Below are positions 44,857 to 56,603 of a stretch of 64,000 nucleotides of DNA, piece after piece. The notes under the pieces are model-generated. The model made no database searches. It was not told the DNA's origin and saw only the letters and a program-made list of their open reading frames with translations. Within the stretch, counting starts at the first letter, position 1. Each line of letters begins with the position of its first letter. The translations under genes were made by a program, and so were the position numbers. The DNA is from Solenopsis invicta (taxonomy: Eukaryota > Arthropoda > Insecta > Hymenoptera > Formicidae): NCBI RefSeq assembly GCF_016802725.1, contig NC_052671.1, positions 16,077,231-16,141,230 on the forward strand. Direction: 5' to 3'.

Positions 44857-47800
44857 ATATTTATATGTTCATAAAAACATTGTTTTAACAACAAAGATAG
44901 AAATAATATCTTAGGAGACACATTAATGACACAACTTCAAAACTCTACAAAACAAGAATTACTGGAAGAAATTCAAAGTCTTAAACAGAAAAATGAACAA
45001 CTAAATATACAAATATCATAATTGCAAGCTAAAATATCAGAAATAAAAAAGAATACACAGAAGAAAACCGCAGAAATCAGTAGCAAAATTAAACAGAAAA
45101 ATGAAGAGCTAAATATGCAAATATTACAGTTACAAACTGAAATGTCAAAAATAAAATAAAAAAATACACAAAAAAAAGCCAAAGTAATAGCTATCAACGT
45201 TTTAGGTAAAGTATTTACACCAAGACAAATTTCCATGTTAATGTCAACAAGCAGTCGCGTGCAATGGTCATCAGAAGACATAATGTCTGTCATTTCACTA
45301 CAAGCGTTAAGTCCAAAAGCATACAAATACTTACAAAATGTAAAAAAAATTCCATTATCATGCTTTAGTACTTTGCGTAATTAGATATCAAATTTTAATG
45401 TTTTCCCTGAAATTTTAAAAGAGGTTTTCGATATTATGTTAAATAAAGGACGCAATCTTTCAACAGAAGAAAAATTAACTGTACTCACATTTGATGACGT
45501 ATGTTTCGAATAAGTTAGATATAGATCAAAAGCAACAGAAAGTATATAGACCTCATAAAACTTGTCTGTTTATTATGGTTCGTGGTTTATTTAATAATTG
45601 GAGGCAACCTATTTATTATAATTTTGATACACCAATGTCCCAAAATATATTCTTTACTATCGTACAGTATTTATACGAAATACTACATTATTATTGCAGT
45701 TACAAATAATATGGGTCCAATTAATATAAAGTTCTGGAAAGATTTACATATCGAAATTGAGATTCCTAATCAATCTAAAGAGAAGACCATTCCAAAAATT
45801 AAAAAAAAAAAATGTTTTATTGTACATCCTACAAATGAATCCTTAAGGATATTTTTTGTGCTGACCCTCCACATTTAATAAAATTAGTAAAGAATAATTT
45901 ACTCAATTCTGGGTTTAAAATTAACAGAATCCTAGTTGATAAAACATGATTAGAAAAAATATTAAAATTAAATAATGGTTAATTGAAAATATGTCATAAA
46001 TTAAGCCCAACTCATCTCGATGCAAAGAGGACACAACGTCAAATTATCAGCTCAAATTTTATCTAATACAAAATGCAGTAGCCATTAAATGGTGTAGAAA
46101 AAAAGGTTTCCTTGGTAATACAGAATGGAAAAATACATCTAATAACATATTAAAAAACTTTTCAATGATTGATTTAATATATTTAACAGTTCATTTTTAA
46201 ATATGGCAAATCTAACATATCAAATGCTTACGGCATCAGTATTAACGAACAAGATAAAATTATTAATGAGATGAATAAGTTTATTGAGAGTAGGACAACG
46301 GAAAAGTCTGATGCAATTCCAAAAAAGAATTTTGTTATGTAACAAATCGTTGCAAGAAATGTTTGTATATTTAAAAAAATATTATTCTACTGAAAATTCG
46401 ATATGCAATATATATTAACAAGAAGATTAAATCAAGATATATATTTAAAAACATTTTTTCATTTATAAGATCCATGGGAAGTGGATATGACCATCCTACG
46501 CCCGTGGAAATAAAAAATCATTTAAAGTGGTATATTCTCGGGAAGCATTCGGAACACGTACTTTCTGAACGAAAAAATATCGAAGATGATAGCTGTGACA
46601 TATTTATTAATATGGCTGATGTACATACATCAGATTCAAATTATTTAGTAAACCGCTTGACTGAGGAAAAAGAAAATATATTTTTGAATACTCTACAAGT
46701 CAGGCAAAATTGTAATAATATCAGAGAGGAAGTATTTGAACATTGTAAACCAAAAGAAACTATAGAAGGTATGAAAGAAAATTGAAACTTTTTCTTGTAA
46801 ATCATGCTTGTATAACTTTTCATTGCTGTATTATTTTTTCCAGTACACGATAACAATATTACTGGGCCATATTTTATGGAAACGTCTGTTTGTTGCTTGC
46901 ACTTTTTGCATTCAACATCTTTAATTTCTTTAAAGTGCAAAAATTTTTGGAGTATTTGAAGCAACACGAACAGATCCATACAGCACTAAAATATTTCACA
47001 GATGTCTCAGAAATTTCAGAATTTCTGTATTTCTGAATCTTTTTCACTTAAAAAAAATTTAATATTTCAGAAAAGTTTCAAAATATCTCTACAACGTTTT
47101 AAAAAGATTTCTGGAATAGTAAAATTTCCAAGATGCACTTGAAATCTTGCAGAAATATATTGAAAGGTTACTTACTAAAAATATTTCAAATCTAAAATAT
47201 TATCAGAAAAATTTATCAGTAAAATTTTAAAAAACTTGATTAATTTTAAAATTAACTGATAGAAACATTTTTGTTGCAACATTTTATATAAAATGTTGCA
47301 GAATCTTTCGAGAAGTGCTGCACTTAAAATGTAAAAAGTTAAAATCTTTCTGAAAGCTCTCAGAGCTGAATAAAGATCTAATTTATTAATTATTAATTAT
47401 TCCTTATTTTAGCACACGACTTAAGTAATTATGAGCCTAGTTATGAGGAGTTATAATTAATCGACAATTTTGAACAAGCTTTGATCAAGAAATTATAGAA
47501 AAAAATACATTGTTGTACATAACTGGCCATGTAGCACATAAATTTAGAAATCGTTATACTAATTTAGGAGTTCCAACAAAAGATTTATCAGAATTACCTT
47601 CTGTATCTAATGATTGGATAATAACATTATCCAAAGAAAATCTCATTTATCCATCTACAGATTTTTTAAAAACAACATAATTTATGGAAAAAGAATTTTT
47701 AAAATTTCATGGCAATTTCTTTAGCAAGGAAGATAGAATATTCGACAAATTAAACACTATAATATTACAGAAAATAAATTATATTTTTCCTAATGCTGTA

Positions 47801-48861
47801 ATCGCATGCTCGATACATACGCGAACGTATATAAAACTAAAAAAAAAAAAAAAAAAAAAAATGAATAAAGATATCGTAAAAAATAATGTGCATAAGAAAA
47901 AATCCCCCCCAAAAAAATAAAAAAATTTATGATAAAAAAACATTAACAATTAATAAAAAAACTTTACAAAATAAATTATTTTATTTGTGATCATTTTAAT
48001 ATACCCCTTAATATAACTTTTTTATTTACTTTTTTGCATTATGGATTATTTAAAATCATCTTTTAGATTCATGTCAAAGCATTGCAGAAAATGTTGTGTT
48101 GATAAGGTAAGCTTAAAATCACATTAAATGTTAAGTTACATTGAGAATATCATTGTTAGTTTTTAATTGCATTAATAAGTCATATAAATGCTACCTTAAT
48201 ATCACCGGCAATTAAATAATTTACGTGGTTTCTTATTGCTTTTAACATTGCACAAACAAAATGGTATTCTACAATTTCTTCCTTTTTTTTTATTTTCATA
48301 TTCTAAATTATATTTTGCTCAAGTCATATTATCATCTAGAAAAGACGGTAATTTTATCTTTCATCTAAATAAATTTAAAATTAATTTTTATTGTATTTAT
48401 TTTACACTTGTTTAATTCTTATTCACATTTTAATTAATAATACATTCAAATTCGGCGCTGTTTGACACTGCATTTCGGGCTACAATTTCATTAGCTATTC
48501 CCATATTCGGTCGCCATTATACGTAATGCTTCACCTTATATTCTTACAACATAGATAGGACAATTCCATCAGTTTTTTTGCGACCACCATAGACGTTAGA
48601 CGTCCTTCGTGTTCACTTACGGTTTTCGTGGAAGCGTTATCAGAGTGCTTTAGAGACTTTAGTTTATTTTCTTTTTTTCTTTACTTTATTTCTTTTTTTC
48701 TTTATTTATTATTTTATTTTTTTATCGTATGTGTTTTATTGTACGGACGTTTTTGTTTTAATTTTTTTGCGTTTATTATTTTAGTTTTCTTAAAGCGTCT
48801 CGTACGTGATTGATTTATTTTATAAATTGTGTCAAGGACTACCATTTTTGAATTTACCATC

Positions 48862-50860
48862 ATGCCTACACGTAGAAGACCGACAAGTATAGATAAGTAT
48901 ACTTTAATTAATGTATTAATAAATTATAAAAACCGTGTGATTGGACAATTAGAAAATTATTTCGAAAATTAATGCTATTTGAATAACAATAGCAAAAAAA
49001 TTAGATAATCGGGTAACGCCAATTTCTTTATACATTTGTTTCTTGCAATAGATATAGCGTAAAAGATAAGTTAATTGATCGTCCCTCTGTATCCCCTCAT
49101 CAGCCAATGAATGTCGAACATCATGTTCAAAAGATATCGAACATTTGTACTGTTTCTAGAAACGATTCGACAATAAATAATTCTTCGTTAAATATTTCTG
49201 ATATCAATGTAAATAGTGTCAATGGTGTATTATCATTTACTGTTACAAAGGCTGATTTTAATGCCATGGTAATTCAAAGAATATACGGGCAAAGAGAAAA
49301 AGGTCAACCTCCTTCAACGCGTCAATATTGCACAATATTGCAACCCGGCACGTGGCAGCAAGCATTTACTAAAAAAATTTGGGAAAGTGCAAACTTACCA
49401 TGTGGATTTAATTTCAAACATCATAAATTAATGAGCAATGGAGAATCAGAATATGCTTATGCAAATGTGGCTCATTAATAAAATGCAAGATTAATAACAC
49501 GAATGAACTAATTACTAAAGTAAGATATAAATTTATTGAAGGAGAAAAGGAAAGACACGTCGTGGAAAACGTATTTAAAAAATCCAGTAAAACAAACTGT
49601 TATAAATGAATTACAAGGAAAGAGTGTGATAAAATGTAGAATCAAAATGACAAATAAATTAATGGAAAATCAAGATAAACTTAAACCTCCGCATTTATTT
49701 GATGCAAATGTTTTGCGAGTCGCTAAACATAATATTAGAGAAAAAAGTTATTTCGATAAAAATCCTATAAAAGCATTGGAAATAATGCAGTTAGGTTCAC
49801 TAAAAAATGTAATTCACAATATTAGCTTAAATCCATTATTGGGCTAGGTATCAGTTGGATGTATATAGAACTTATACATTAGATGAGACAGTTTGTATTT
49901 ATATTGGCGCAACTGGAAGTATTATAAAAAAGATTAAAAAACCTAATAATTCAAAGACAAGGCATATATTTTTATACAACTACGTAGTAAATTCCAAAAA
50001 AAGTGGCCTTTTCCAGTAACACAGATGTTGTCTGAAAGACAATACGAATTCCATTCAGTTTTGGTTGATAGAATGGATACGATCTGGTGCACCACGACCA
50101 CGTAAAGTTGTATGCGATTTTTCACGTACATTATTAACAGTAGCTGTACGAAGTTTTACCAATTTCTCAACGCTTGAAGAATGCAAACGAGTGTAAAAAA
50201 GGTAATTTATCTGCCTATCGTATCGATGTAGCGCACTTTATAAAAAAATATTCAAACTTTTTAAAAGATTTACGTCCACGCATAAAAACAATTTTATTTG
50301 CCTATGATAGGACAATTAATTTTATGTCAAAATATTGAGGCTGCTGCTGAAATGTTAAAAGAAATTCTAATTATTTCTTAAAGCGAAACAAAAGATAACA
50401 ACCGAAAATGAAAAAACAGTATGTAAAGAATATAAAATAAAAATAAAAAATTTTTTCATACAATATTAGAAAAATGTTATTGAAAATAGAAAAAATTATA
50501 ATGATGAAGACAAAGACAAAGAAAATAATTTTAATAAGTGGAATGATTGGACACAAAATACTAATAGTGTCACAATTTTATTGTCTGATAATGAGGGAGA
50601 CAAAAAATGCTCATTATTTACCAAAATTAGATGATTATATTATACCAAAATTAGACGATTATATTATAAAAGACATTAAATTGCCACCTTTATGATTCTG
50701 CGTATATCGAGATAATTGCAGAATATCAGCTAGCAATGCTTCAGTGGAAAGTGACTTTAATATAATAAAAAAATATTATATTAAATGGATAAACATCTAT
50801 GCGTACAGATAAATTTGTAATAAAGCATGTAAACTACATGAGCAGTTGACTAAAAATAAC
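48862..50860 (+). pseudogene. MULE-like transposase (MULE-B), broken
   Basis: ATG 48,862 gives MPTRRRPTSIDKYTLINVLI, a likely first exon. After an intron ending TTGCAATAG (about 49,050) come an Asn/Ser-rich linker, PPSTRQYCTILQPGTWQQAF (about 49,309), KIWESANLPC, YANVAH, the ORF 49,536-49,847 (LFDANVLRVAKHNIREKSYF), then in shifted frames a block with GAPRPR and VCDFS (about 50,085-50,120), which resembles the strand holding a catalytic Asp in MULE transposases. ISASNASVESDFN (about 50,725) recalls a C-terminal dimer region. Many stops. Superfamily assignment is inferred from the foldback arms and the 9-bp duplication of its relative MULE-FB; direct sequence recognition is weak. It is followed in the same direction by the finger/USP-like part. 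Confidence 0.5.
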
Positions 50861-50984
50861 GCACGCAAATACTGAAAATACTGAAGATCTTGATTTAAGA
50901 AAGAAAAAAAAAATATTTCAATTCATGATGGTAACAAATTTTTCGAAGAAAAAAGTAACTTAAAAAATGAAAAAAGAAATTTAA

Positions 50985-52425
50985 AAAAATGTCCAACTTA
51001 TAAAAATGGACATGAACCGACTAGTGGACATATATGTTATGTATGCAAAAAATTTGTGCATGCTCTGGATGAATGTTCTATACCAGTTGGAGAAAGATAC
51101 AGACAGCAACAGATATGCACGGATTGCCACAACATTGTATAAAGAAAAATATTTATAAAAAAATAATATACAAAGTGAATTTTGATTACATGCTAATAGC
51201 CATAAGATACCAATAATAAGAAATGGAAGTAACATATCTTTAAAACCAGTTAAAATTAGAAAAAATAATTATTCTTTCACCTGTGCATTTGATAGCATCT
51301 TACAATTATTTATTGTTGCTTATTTTGATACAGAGACTGTTAATTTTCTTGTACATAGCAAAACAAATTTTAAATTTTTTGAATTAATTAACAAAATGGT
51401 ATCTCATGGTAAAAAAAATCATCGTATAGACTTCGTGCGATAATTTTGAAAGATATATTTTCAAGCAAAGCATTGCCAAATAATTGTATTCTGATTCATT
51501 GTGAGGTATCAATTAGCTTTTTGTGCAGAAATTTGTTTCAGAAATATCCATTATTCAAGAAAATATCCAAATGTGGAAAAGATTGGCTTGCGAGATTAAA
51601 AACATTACCATTAGTTCAAGTTGAACTGGAAAGATTATTGGGAAACAATATTAATAAAATAAGAAAAGATATTATGATTCAAGGATTTCATAGATGTATT
51701 CAACCGAATTGTGATAGATTAGAGTACAACAATTTTTGATATAGATATGTACATTTATTACAGCTTTTGGAATATATATTATAAATTTTCAAGTCATTCA
51801 ATATTTTAAAATTCTTTTATTATATTTGCAATTTATTATTGCTTATTAAAAATATTTTAAAACTTAATACATGTACATGACACAAAGTTTCAATTTGTAA
51901 TGTAATTTTTTGTTAAAGACTAGATTTAATGAAAGTAACTTTAATTAAAATTTAATAAACACTTTAAATTTCGTTTATAAGCTATAAGTTTAAAATGTAA
52001 TTAGCGTTAATTCTTTTTTTACTTCAAAAAAATGTTCTACAAAAACATATCAATCTAAAGTTTTGATAAAATAGTTCTCAATGTATTTAAATAATTTATT
52101 GGGTTTTTAATTATATTTTTAAAATTATATTGCTTTAATTATATTCTATACTACTGTTTTCATATAATATTTAAAAAATTAAATTTATATATTTTTAAAT
52201 TTCAGGACAATTTACTTTAATAGAAACGTATTCTGCTTCTAATGATAGAGAATAGTATACTGTCCAACTTAAACACATACCAAAAACAATCCAATTTTCT
52301 TTTATGATGGAGGAATACAATTATGCCGAAATCATAGACTTTAAATCAAGCAAACTAGGCACTCGACAGATAAAGATGGCCACTATACTGCCATTAGTTA
52401 TCGACATAACAAATGAATAAAAAAA
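50985..52425 (+). pseudogene. Zinc finger plus USP-like domain, C-terminal part of MULE-B
   Basis: At 50,985-51,140 one frame reads CPTYKNGHEPTSGHICYVC, then KKFVHALDECSIPV and ICTDCHNIV, the same finger as in MULE-FB with one Cys replaced by Tyr and without the intron found there. After a gap, IPIIRNGSNISLKPVK and NNYSFTCAFDSILQLF (about 51,205-51,310) carry the Cys box; ORF 51,446-51,739 gives the helical and Cys-pair region (HRCIQPNC); after an intron ending TTTCAG (exon from 52,206) come GQFTLIETYS, LKHIPKTIQFSF and DGHYTAISYRHNK (about 52,375-52,415), the His box. The acidic pair that follows in MULE-FB is lost to a stop. Several stops and shifts mean no product. Order and spacing mirror MULE-FB. 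Confidence 0.6.
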
Positions 52426-52434
52426 TGATAACTG

Positions 52435-52965
52435 CAAAAATACAGAAAAGGTTTTAAGTGATAATTACATATTTAATCCTCATATTAGTTCATATATTGC
52501 GCAGTAAATTTTAGAAAATTTTATAAATTTTATAAAAATACAAAATTTTTAATAACTTAATTACAATTTTTTTAATGTTATCTAAAAAAATGTAAATAAC
52601 TTATGTAAATAACTTTGAAAATTGAATTAAGAATATGTTAGAATATAAAATCGTTCGTGCAATAATCGTATGAGAACGTGAACGGTTATAGAACAAGTAA
52701 TATATATTATGGATATTTATAACATATGCATATTAATAAACGAAAACGTTATGCGTTCGTGGAATGATCTTGTAAACTTGTGATCTGCATTTGTTATTTT
52801 TATAGCTTCTTTATGTATTTATCATTTATTATTTTCAAATAGCGTTTGCGTAATATTCACAGTAAAATTCATATCGTGAACTGCAATTGTTACTATGCAA
52901 TCATATTTATATAAAAAAAAAGAGAAAAAGTAGTAACATTTATAATTACAAATTATAATTAGCAA
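52435..52965. other. AT-rich stretch, nothing recognised
   Basis: Lies between the end of MULE-B coding and its right arm; probably 3' untranslated or arm-internal sequence. Confidence 0.35.
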
Positions 52966-52969
52966 CAAA

Positions 52970-53565
52970 TTCAAAAACCTATTCTTTTAATAGTAGGATG
53001 TCTAACAATCATTTTAATATACGATTCGGAATTTGTTGCTAGCTGTAACTTGATGAAAATAATTACTTTGTGCGTGGAAAGCGTGCGGCGCACATAAAAA
53101 AATAGTTTCTTTACAAGTTATAATTAGCAACAAATTCCGAAACGCATTTATTTTAGTAGTAGGATTTCTGACCATCATTTTAATATATAATACATGCAAG
53201 CACCAAATTATTTAGAGATCAGATGACGGATGATATAGCACGGCCGCGCGCTTCACACATAATGATATTTATGAAACAATTTTATATTTTGTATTTATTT
53301 TGACCTTGTATGAGAGCAATAAATTAGCACGAAATTCTAACGTACTTGTTTTTGCCTAGGGGCTACTGTATATATTTTTTTAGGTATGGCTTGCCATTAA
53401 GCTGCACTCCCCCCCACTTTTTTTATTGTTGCTAAACGACTTGAGCAAAAAAATCCAGCGAGGATAACAAATTAACACATAAATAGCACTAATTTTTTTG
53501 GGTACAAATTTGATTTTCGCTAGTAGAAGATCCAGCTTAATAGAAGTAATAAATCTATATTATAT
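52970..53565 (-). repeat. Right arm of MULE-B
   Basis: Uninterrupted inverted partner of 37,222-37,588 joined to 39,950-40,200. Its continuity proves that 37,589-39,949 is a later insertion in the left arm. Confidence 0.75.
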
Positions 53566-53569
53566 AAAA

Positions 53570-54315
53570 ATATTTTATTAAACTCATGTTTATAAATTAG
53601 ATAAAATGGTAGCCCAATAAATAAAATTTTGTTTACGTTTATAATACTTATTATTTAATATTTATATTTTCAGAATTTGTAAAGGAAATGCAGTAGCAGC
53701 AGCAGCAACGAATGAGTAAATTAATTCGATAATTTTGTACAATTAATTGACTAATTAACTAAAATAAAATATATCCGTTTCCGCTAATATAACTGAACGT
53801 CTATAAATTCTGACAATGTCTAAATTGCCATAGGTAGTGCAGAAATGAAGTAGATTAGATAAATAAATATCCGTCAGATCGATTGTGTTTTTCTAACTGT
53901 AATTCACCTCACTCCTGATCAAGAATTTGAGTTTTTACACATAAAATATAAATGATCAGCATAATACAATGTAAACTACGTGTTATCTATGTAAATAATA
54001 ATCAAAGTTTGAAATTAATGCATTACTTGTAATGCTGTTACCATCTTTGTTATTTTTTTATGGTAACAATCGTTACTTTTTTTTGTCAGTAATGGTAATG
54101 TTACAGTAATTATAACAAATTCAGCCGTTTATATTGTTACTTTAGTCCCTTGTTATTTATTAAAGAGATTGTATATTAAAGTCATGATTGGATAGAAATA
54201 TTACTAAATGTTTCTATCGAATTCAAATGAATTTTATTAAATCAAAATATCGCACAATGTATAATTGAGAAATGTTCTTGAAAACGTATAATTAATATAT
54301 AATTAATCAATAATT
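53570..54315. other. AT-rich spacer, nothing recognised
   Basis: A short CAG-like run (GCAGTAGCAGCAGCAGCAACG, near 53,691) is the only distinct feature. No gene seen. Confidence 0.4.
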
Positions 54316-54320
54316 GGTAT

Positions 54321-54758
54321 CCTTGGTGGAAGTTTCGGATAGGATTTTAATACAAATTTTTACAAACAGTTCCAAAATCTGTGCCCGTTCTAAACCGATT
54401 CCAATTTGTAACCCTTTTCAATCCGTGCATCAATTTCAAATTCTATCCGAATGAATCCGAAAGTCATTCAATCCATTTAAATCAAGAAGTCCAATCTGAA
54501 TGAACTCAAAACTTATTCTGATAATTGTTTCAATCCTTCTCAATCCGTCAATCCAATTCAAACAAATCCGAGACTCGTTTCAATCCTTAATCCGTACCGA
54601 ACTGGAGTTTTAATCGGAATAAATAATCCGATAACAATCCAAAAAAAAAACTTTCTGTAACTATATTTCATATTCTTTTTTTCTCTTTTTTTTCTATCCG
54701 CCTGAATGCATTTTTATCCGAAATCTGTATCTAAATCTTTCCAATACTTTCACCAGGG
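54321..54758. repeat. MITE-like element rich in CAATCCG words
   Basis: Ends CCTTGGTGGAAGT and ACTTTCACCAGGG are imperfect inverted repeats. The interior is full of (T)CAATCCG and AATCCGA words. No ORF. Target duplication not clear. Confidence 0.4.
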
Positions 54759-55065
54759 ATCTGTCCCTTAGTGTAATACAGGAACGATACGGCCATATTC
54801 GAAATATAAAAGGAATCAAAAAACTAGCAGTGAGTAACACAATATCTAATGATTGCGTCAGCAACCCTGAAAAAAATTCTTGTAACGGTCAAACACGTTT
54901 GAATACATACACGAACGAACCGTGATTATTTCTGTATACATTCTCACTCATATGTAGATATTTAAGCAAAGAAATTGTATATGTAGAATGGAAAAGCCAG
55001 CCATGAATGCATGAACTAATAGAAAGAGACAGAGAACAAGACATCCCTCAATAGTCTCAATGCAA

Positions 55066-55185
55066 GGCTGCGTTCAGATTCCCCACCAGGGTGCACCCAG
55101 ACATCATTCTATCCTTGTTTAACATTTGGTAAACAACAAAGATAAAACATCATGGTGCACCCGGGTGAGGAATCTGAACGCAGCC
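55066..55185. repeat. Palindromic MITE with CAA duplication
   Basis: GGCTGCGTTCAGATTCC ... GGAATCTGAACGCAGCC (right copy reads GAGGAATCTGAACGCAGCC) with GGGTGCACCC and GGTGCACCC inside. CAA flanks both sides (55,063-55,065 and 55,186-55,188), a 3-bp duplication as made by PIF/Harbinger elements. Confidence 0.75.
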
Positions 55186-55451
55186 CAAGAGAAAGAAATA
55201 CTTCCCCACTTAGCTACATTCAGCTCAATGCGCGCCCACCATTACACAAGGATAAAGATAACGGCGTTTTAGTAAGTAAGCCTTACACGTGCTATTACTG
55301 CTATTCGCCATTCGGGCGGTATTTTTGTGCTTGTCGATTGCATCACAATCGGCCGCTAGAACGACAATTGTCATTGTCTTTGTCGTTCTGAGCATTGAAA
55401 GCCGAAAATTTTGTTTAATGACTAAATCGTCCCCATCTTGACTGGTTTCAG

Positions 55452-55527
55452 GGAACGGGTGCCAAATTAATGGAGAAAAATCCATTTCGTGAATTAGTGA
55501 TCAGACATCAGATGAAGTGGGCAGCCG
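55452..55527 (+). other. Possible orphan exon, 76 nt
   Basis: TGGTTTCAG acceptor and GTAAGTCAG donor bound a segment fully open in one frame: GTGAKLMEKNPFRELVIRHQ, then MKWAA. Both splice sites are strong and the peptide is unlike the surrounding translation. I do not recognise it. The hAT element inserted 26 bp after the donor, i.e. in the putative intron. If real, it would be the only host exon on this strand. Confidence 0.3.
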
Positions 55528-55720
55528 GTAAGTCAGCTACTTACACTGTAAGGTAGGGATAGGCGATTCCTCTCGATTCTTCAAAAATTATTCGATTCTT
55601 TTTTTGCAGAATCGATTATTTTATCGATTATTTTAAGGATAGATTCTTGATAACTCGATTATTTTCTAACCAAAAATCGACAAAGAATCGAGGTTTTTTT
55701 AAGGCCTATCAAGACGGATT

Positions 55721-55827
55721 TGCATAGCGCATAAACATATGCATAAGGAAATTTATTGGTCTATAAGTATATGCATAAGGAAATGGACCAATCAATTTCC
55801 TTATGCATATGCTTATGCGCTTATGCA
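55721..55827. repeat. Palindromic MITE inside the hAT
   Basis: TGCATAGCGCATAAACATATG... pairs with ...CATATGCTTATGCGCTTATGCA, and ATGCATAAGGAAAT with ATTTCCTTATGCAT; one extra ATAAGGAAAT copy lies in the middle. Confidence 0.65.
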
Positions 55828-55874
55828 AGTTTGTGTGAATATACCATTAGTCTTTATGTCTTTGGTCTTTCTAA

Positions 55875-56021
55875 AGCTTGGTTTACATTGGACTTAAACG
55901 TAAACGTAACGTAAGGATTGAGGAGAAGATTGGTCAAATCTGTCAGATCTAACGAAATTGACCAATCCTCTTCTCTCTTCTCAATCCTTACGTTACGTTT
56001 AAGTCCAATGTAAACCAAGCT
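55875..56021. repeat. Palindromic MITE, TAA duplication, abutting the next
   Basis: AGCTTGGTTTACATTGGACT ... AGTCCAATGTAAACCAAGCT, arms of about 60 bp, TAA on each side (55,872-55,874 and 56,022-56,024). The right TAA is also the left TAA of the following MITE. Confidence 0.85.
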
Positions 56022-56024
56022 TAA

Positions 56025-56184
56025 AGCCTTGTGTCCACGATGCTAGAACTCGGTCCGAGATCTCGATTCGAGAAATATGTAACCAATCAACTTGCAGATT
56101 TTACGGAAAAGCGGCAATTTTATTGGTTACACGTTTCTCGAACCGAGATCTCGGGCCGAGTTCTAGCATCGTGGACACAAGGCT
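56025..56184. repeat. Palindromic MITE, TAA duplication
   Basis: AGCCTTGTGTCCACGATGCT ... AGCATCGTGGACACAAGGCT with CGAGATCTCG near the middle of each arm. TAA at 56,022-56,024 and 56,185-56,187. Frames on both strands here (for example at 56,031 and 56,101) are palindrome artefacts. Confidence 0.85.
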
Positions 56185-56603
56185 TAATACATAGCATATA
56201 CGAAATACGAAACTGCCTATCTGCGCAATGTGATTGAGGAAACTATTATGGAAATTATTAGCGGTTATTAGCATACATGACATAAGACATAAGTGCTCAG
56301 CAGTCAGTGCCCGAAAATTCATGTCCAGGTAAGCATTAATTATTATAATAATTTGATTTTTATTTATGAATAAGGTGCTAAGAAAGGTAACATAACCTTC
56401 AAATGTAATATCTTTCCAAATGGACAAATTTATGTAGATAGAATTTATATGCCAATATTCTTTAATATTAATTGATAAAGAATTGAATTTTAATGAATAT
56501 AATGCTATAATATTTTTTCAAATGAATATTATTCACTTTTTTATTATTCACTTATTACACGCATTATTCACTATTTCAGAATTCTCCAGAAGTTTGTCTA
56601 ATT

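Larger units (their letters stand above)
42998..47870 (+). pseudogene. P-element transposase with THAP domain, broken
   Basis: After a GCAG acceptor, ATG 42,998 begins MPSCCVKNCINRTYK ... ELTFFEFPKN, the first half of a THAP zinc finger, with a stop at an expected Trp and a donor near 43,155. The second half, RICNKHFDSNSFNFKFTKPK, begins near 44,340. Further exons: a coiled coil (about 44,915-45,170), KVFTPRQISMLMSTSSRVQW (about 45,209), SPKAYKYLQ/IPLSCFSTLRN, KLTVLTFDDV (about 45,474), PHKTCLFIMVRGLFNNWRQP (ORF 45,491-45,709), VTNNMGPINIKFWKDLHI, DPPHLIKLVKNN, MGSGYDHPTPVEIKNHLKWY (46,474) and LLYITGHVAHKFRNRY (about 47,510). This is the order of P/THAP9 transposases, which use GTP as cofactor. 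Multiple stops and shifts make it dead. Confidence 0.8.
40673..48552 (+). mobile_element. P element (THAP-type transposase), decayed
   Basis: Terminal inverted repeats are CATGATGTAAGAATATAAG... at 40,673 and its complement (GCTTCACCTTATATTCTTAC, then AACAT) ending at 48,552, about 26 bp. They strongly resemble the known Drosophila P-element end (CATGATG...ATAAGGTG). The gene between them encodes a THAP finger and P-type transposase blocks. The flanks AAATGGAC and AGATAGGAC are similar but not a clean 8-bp duplication. The element has swollen to 7.9 kb through a mariner insertion near its 5' end and a MITE and a Penelope-like scrap in its first intron. Confidence 0.8.
37222..53565 (+). mobile_element. 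Composite: MULE-B with long inverted arms and nested insertions
   Basis: The sequence at 37,222-37,590 plus 39,950-about 40,200 recurs inverted and uninterrupted at about 52,970-53,565. Markers: TTTAGCAACAATAAAAAAA / GTTGCTAAACGACTTGAGC region, ATCATCCGTCATCTGATCTC / GAGATCAGATGACGGATGAT, and CCTACTACTAAAATAAATGCG / its complement near 53,150. Inside, reading outward to inward, are a solo-LTR-like insert in the left arm, a P element between arm and gene, and the MULE-B gene (48,862-52,430). The arms carry repeats about 165 bp apart, as expected of a foldback-type MULE. The exact outer boundaries and target duplication are not clear. Confidence 0.6.

Noticed and set aside
40665..48561. Perfect 8-bp target duplication for the P element
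   Set aside because: Flanks AAATGGAC and AGATAGGAC are only similar; a clean duplication cannot be claimed.
56031..56427. Frames of 68 and 108 codons on opposite strands sharing MLELGPRSRFEK
   Set aside because: The shared peptide results from translating the two arms of a palindromic MITE.
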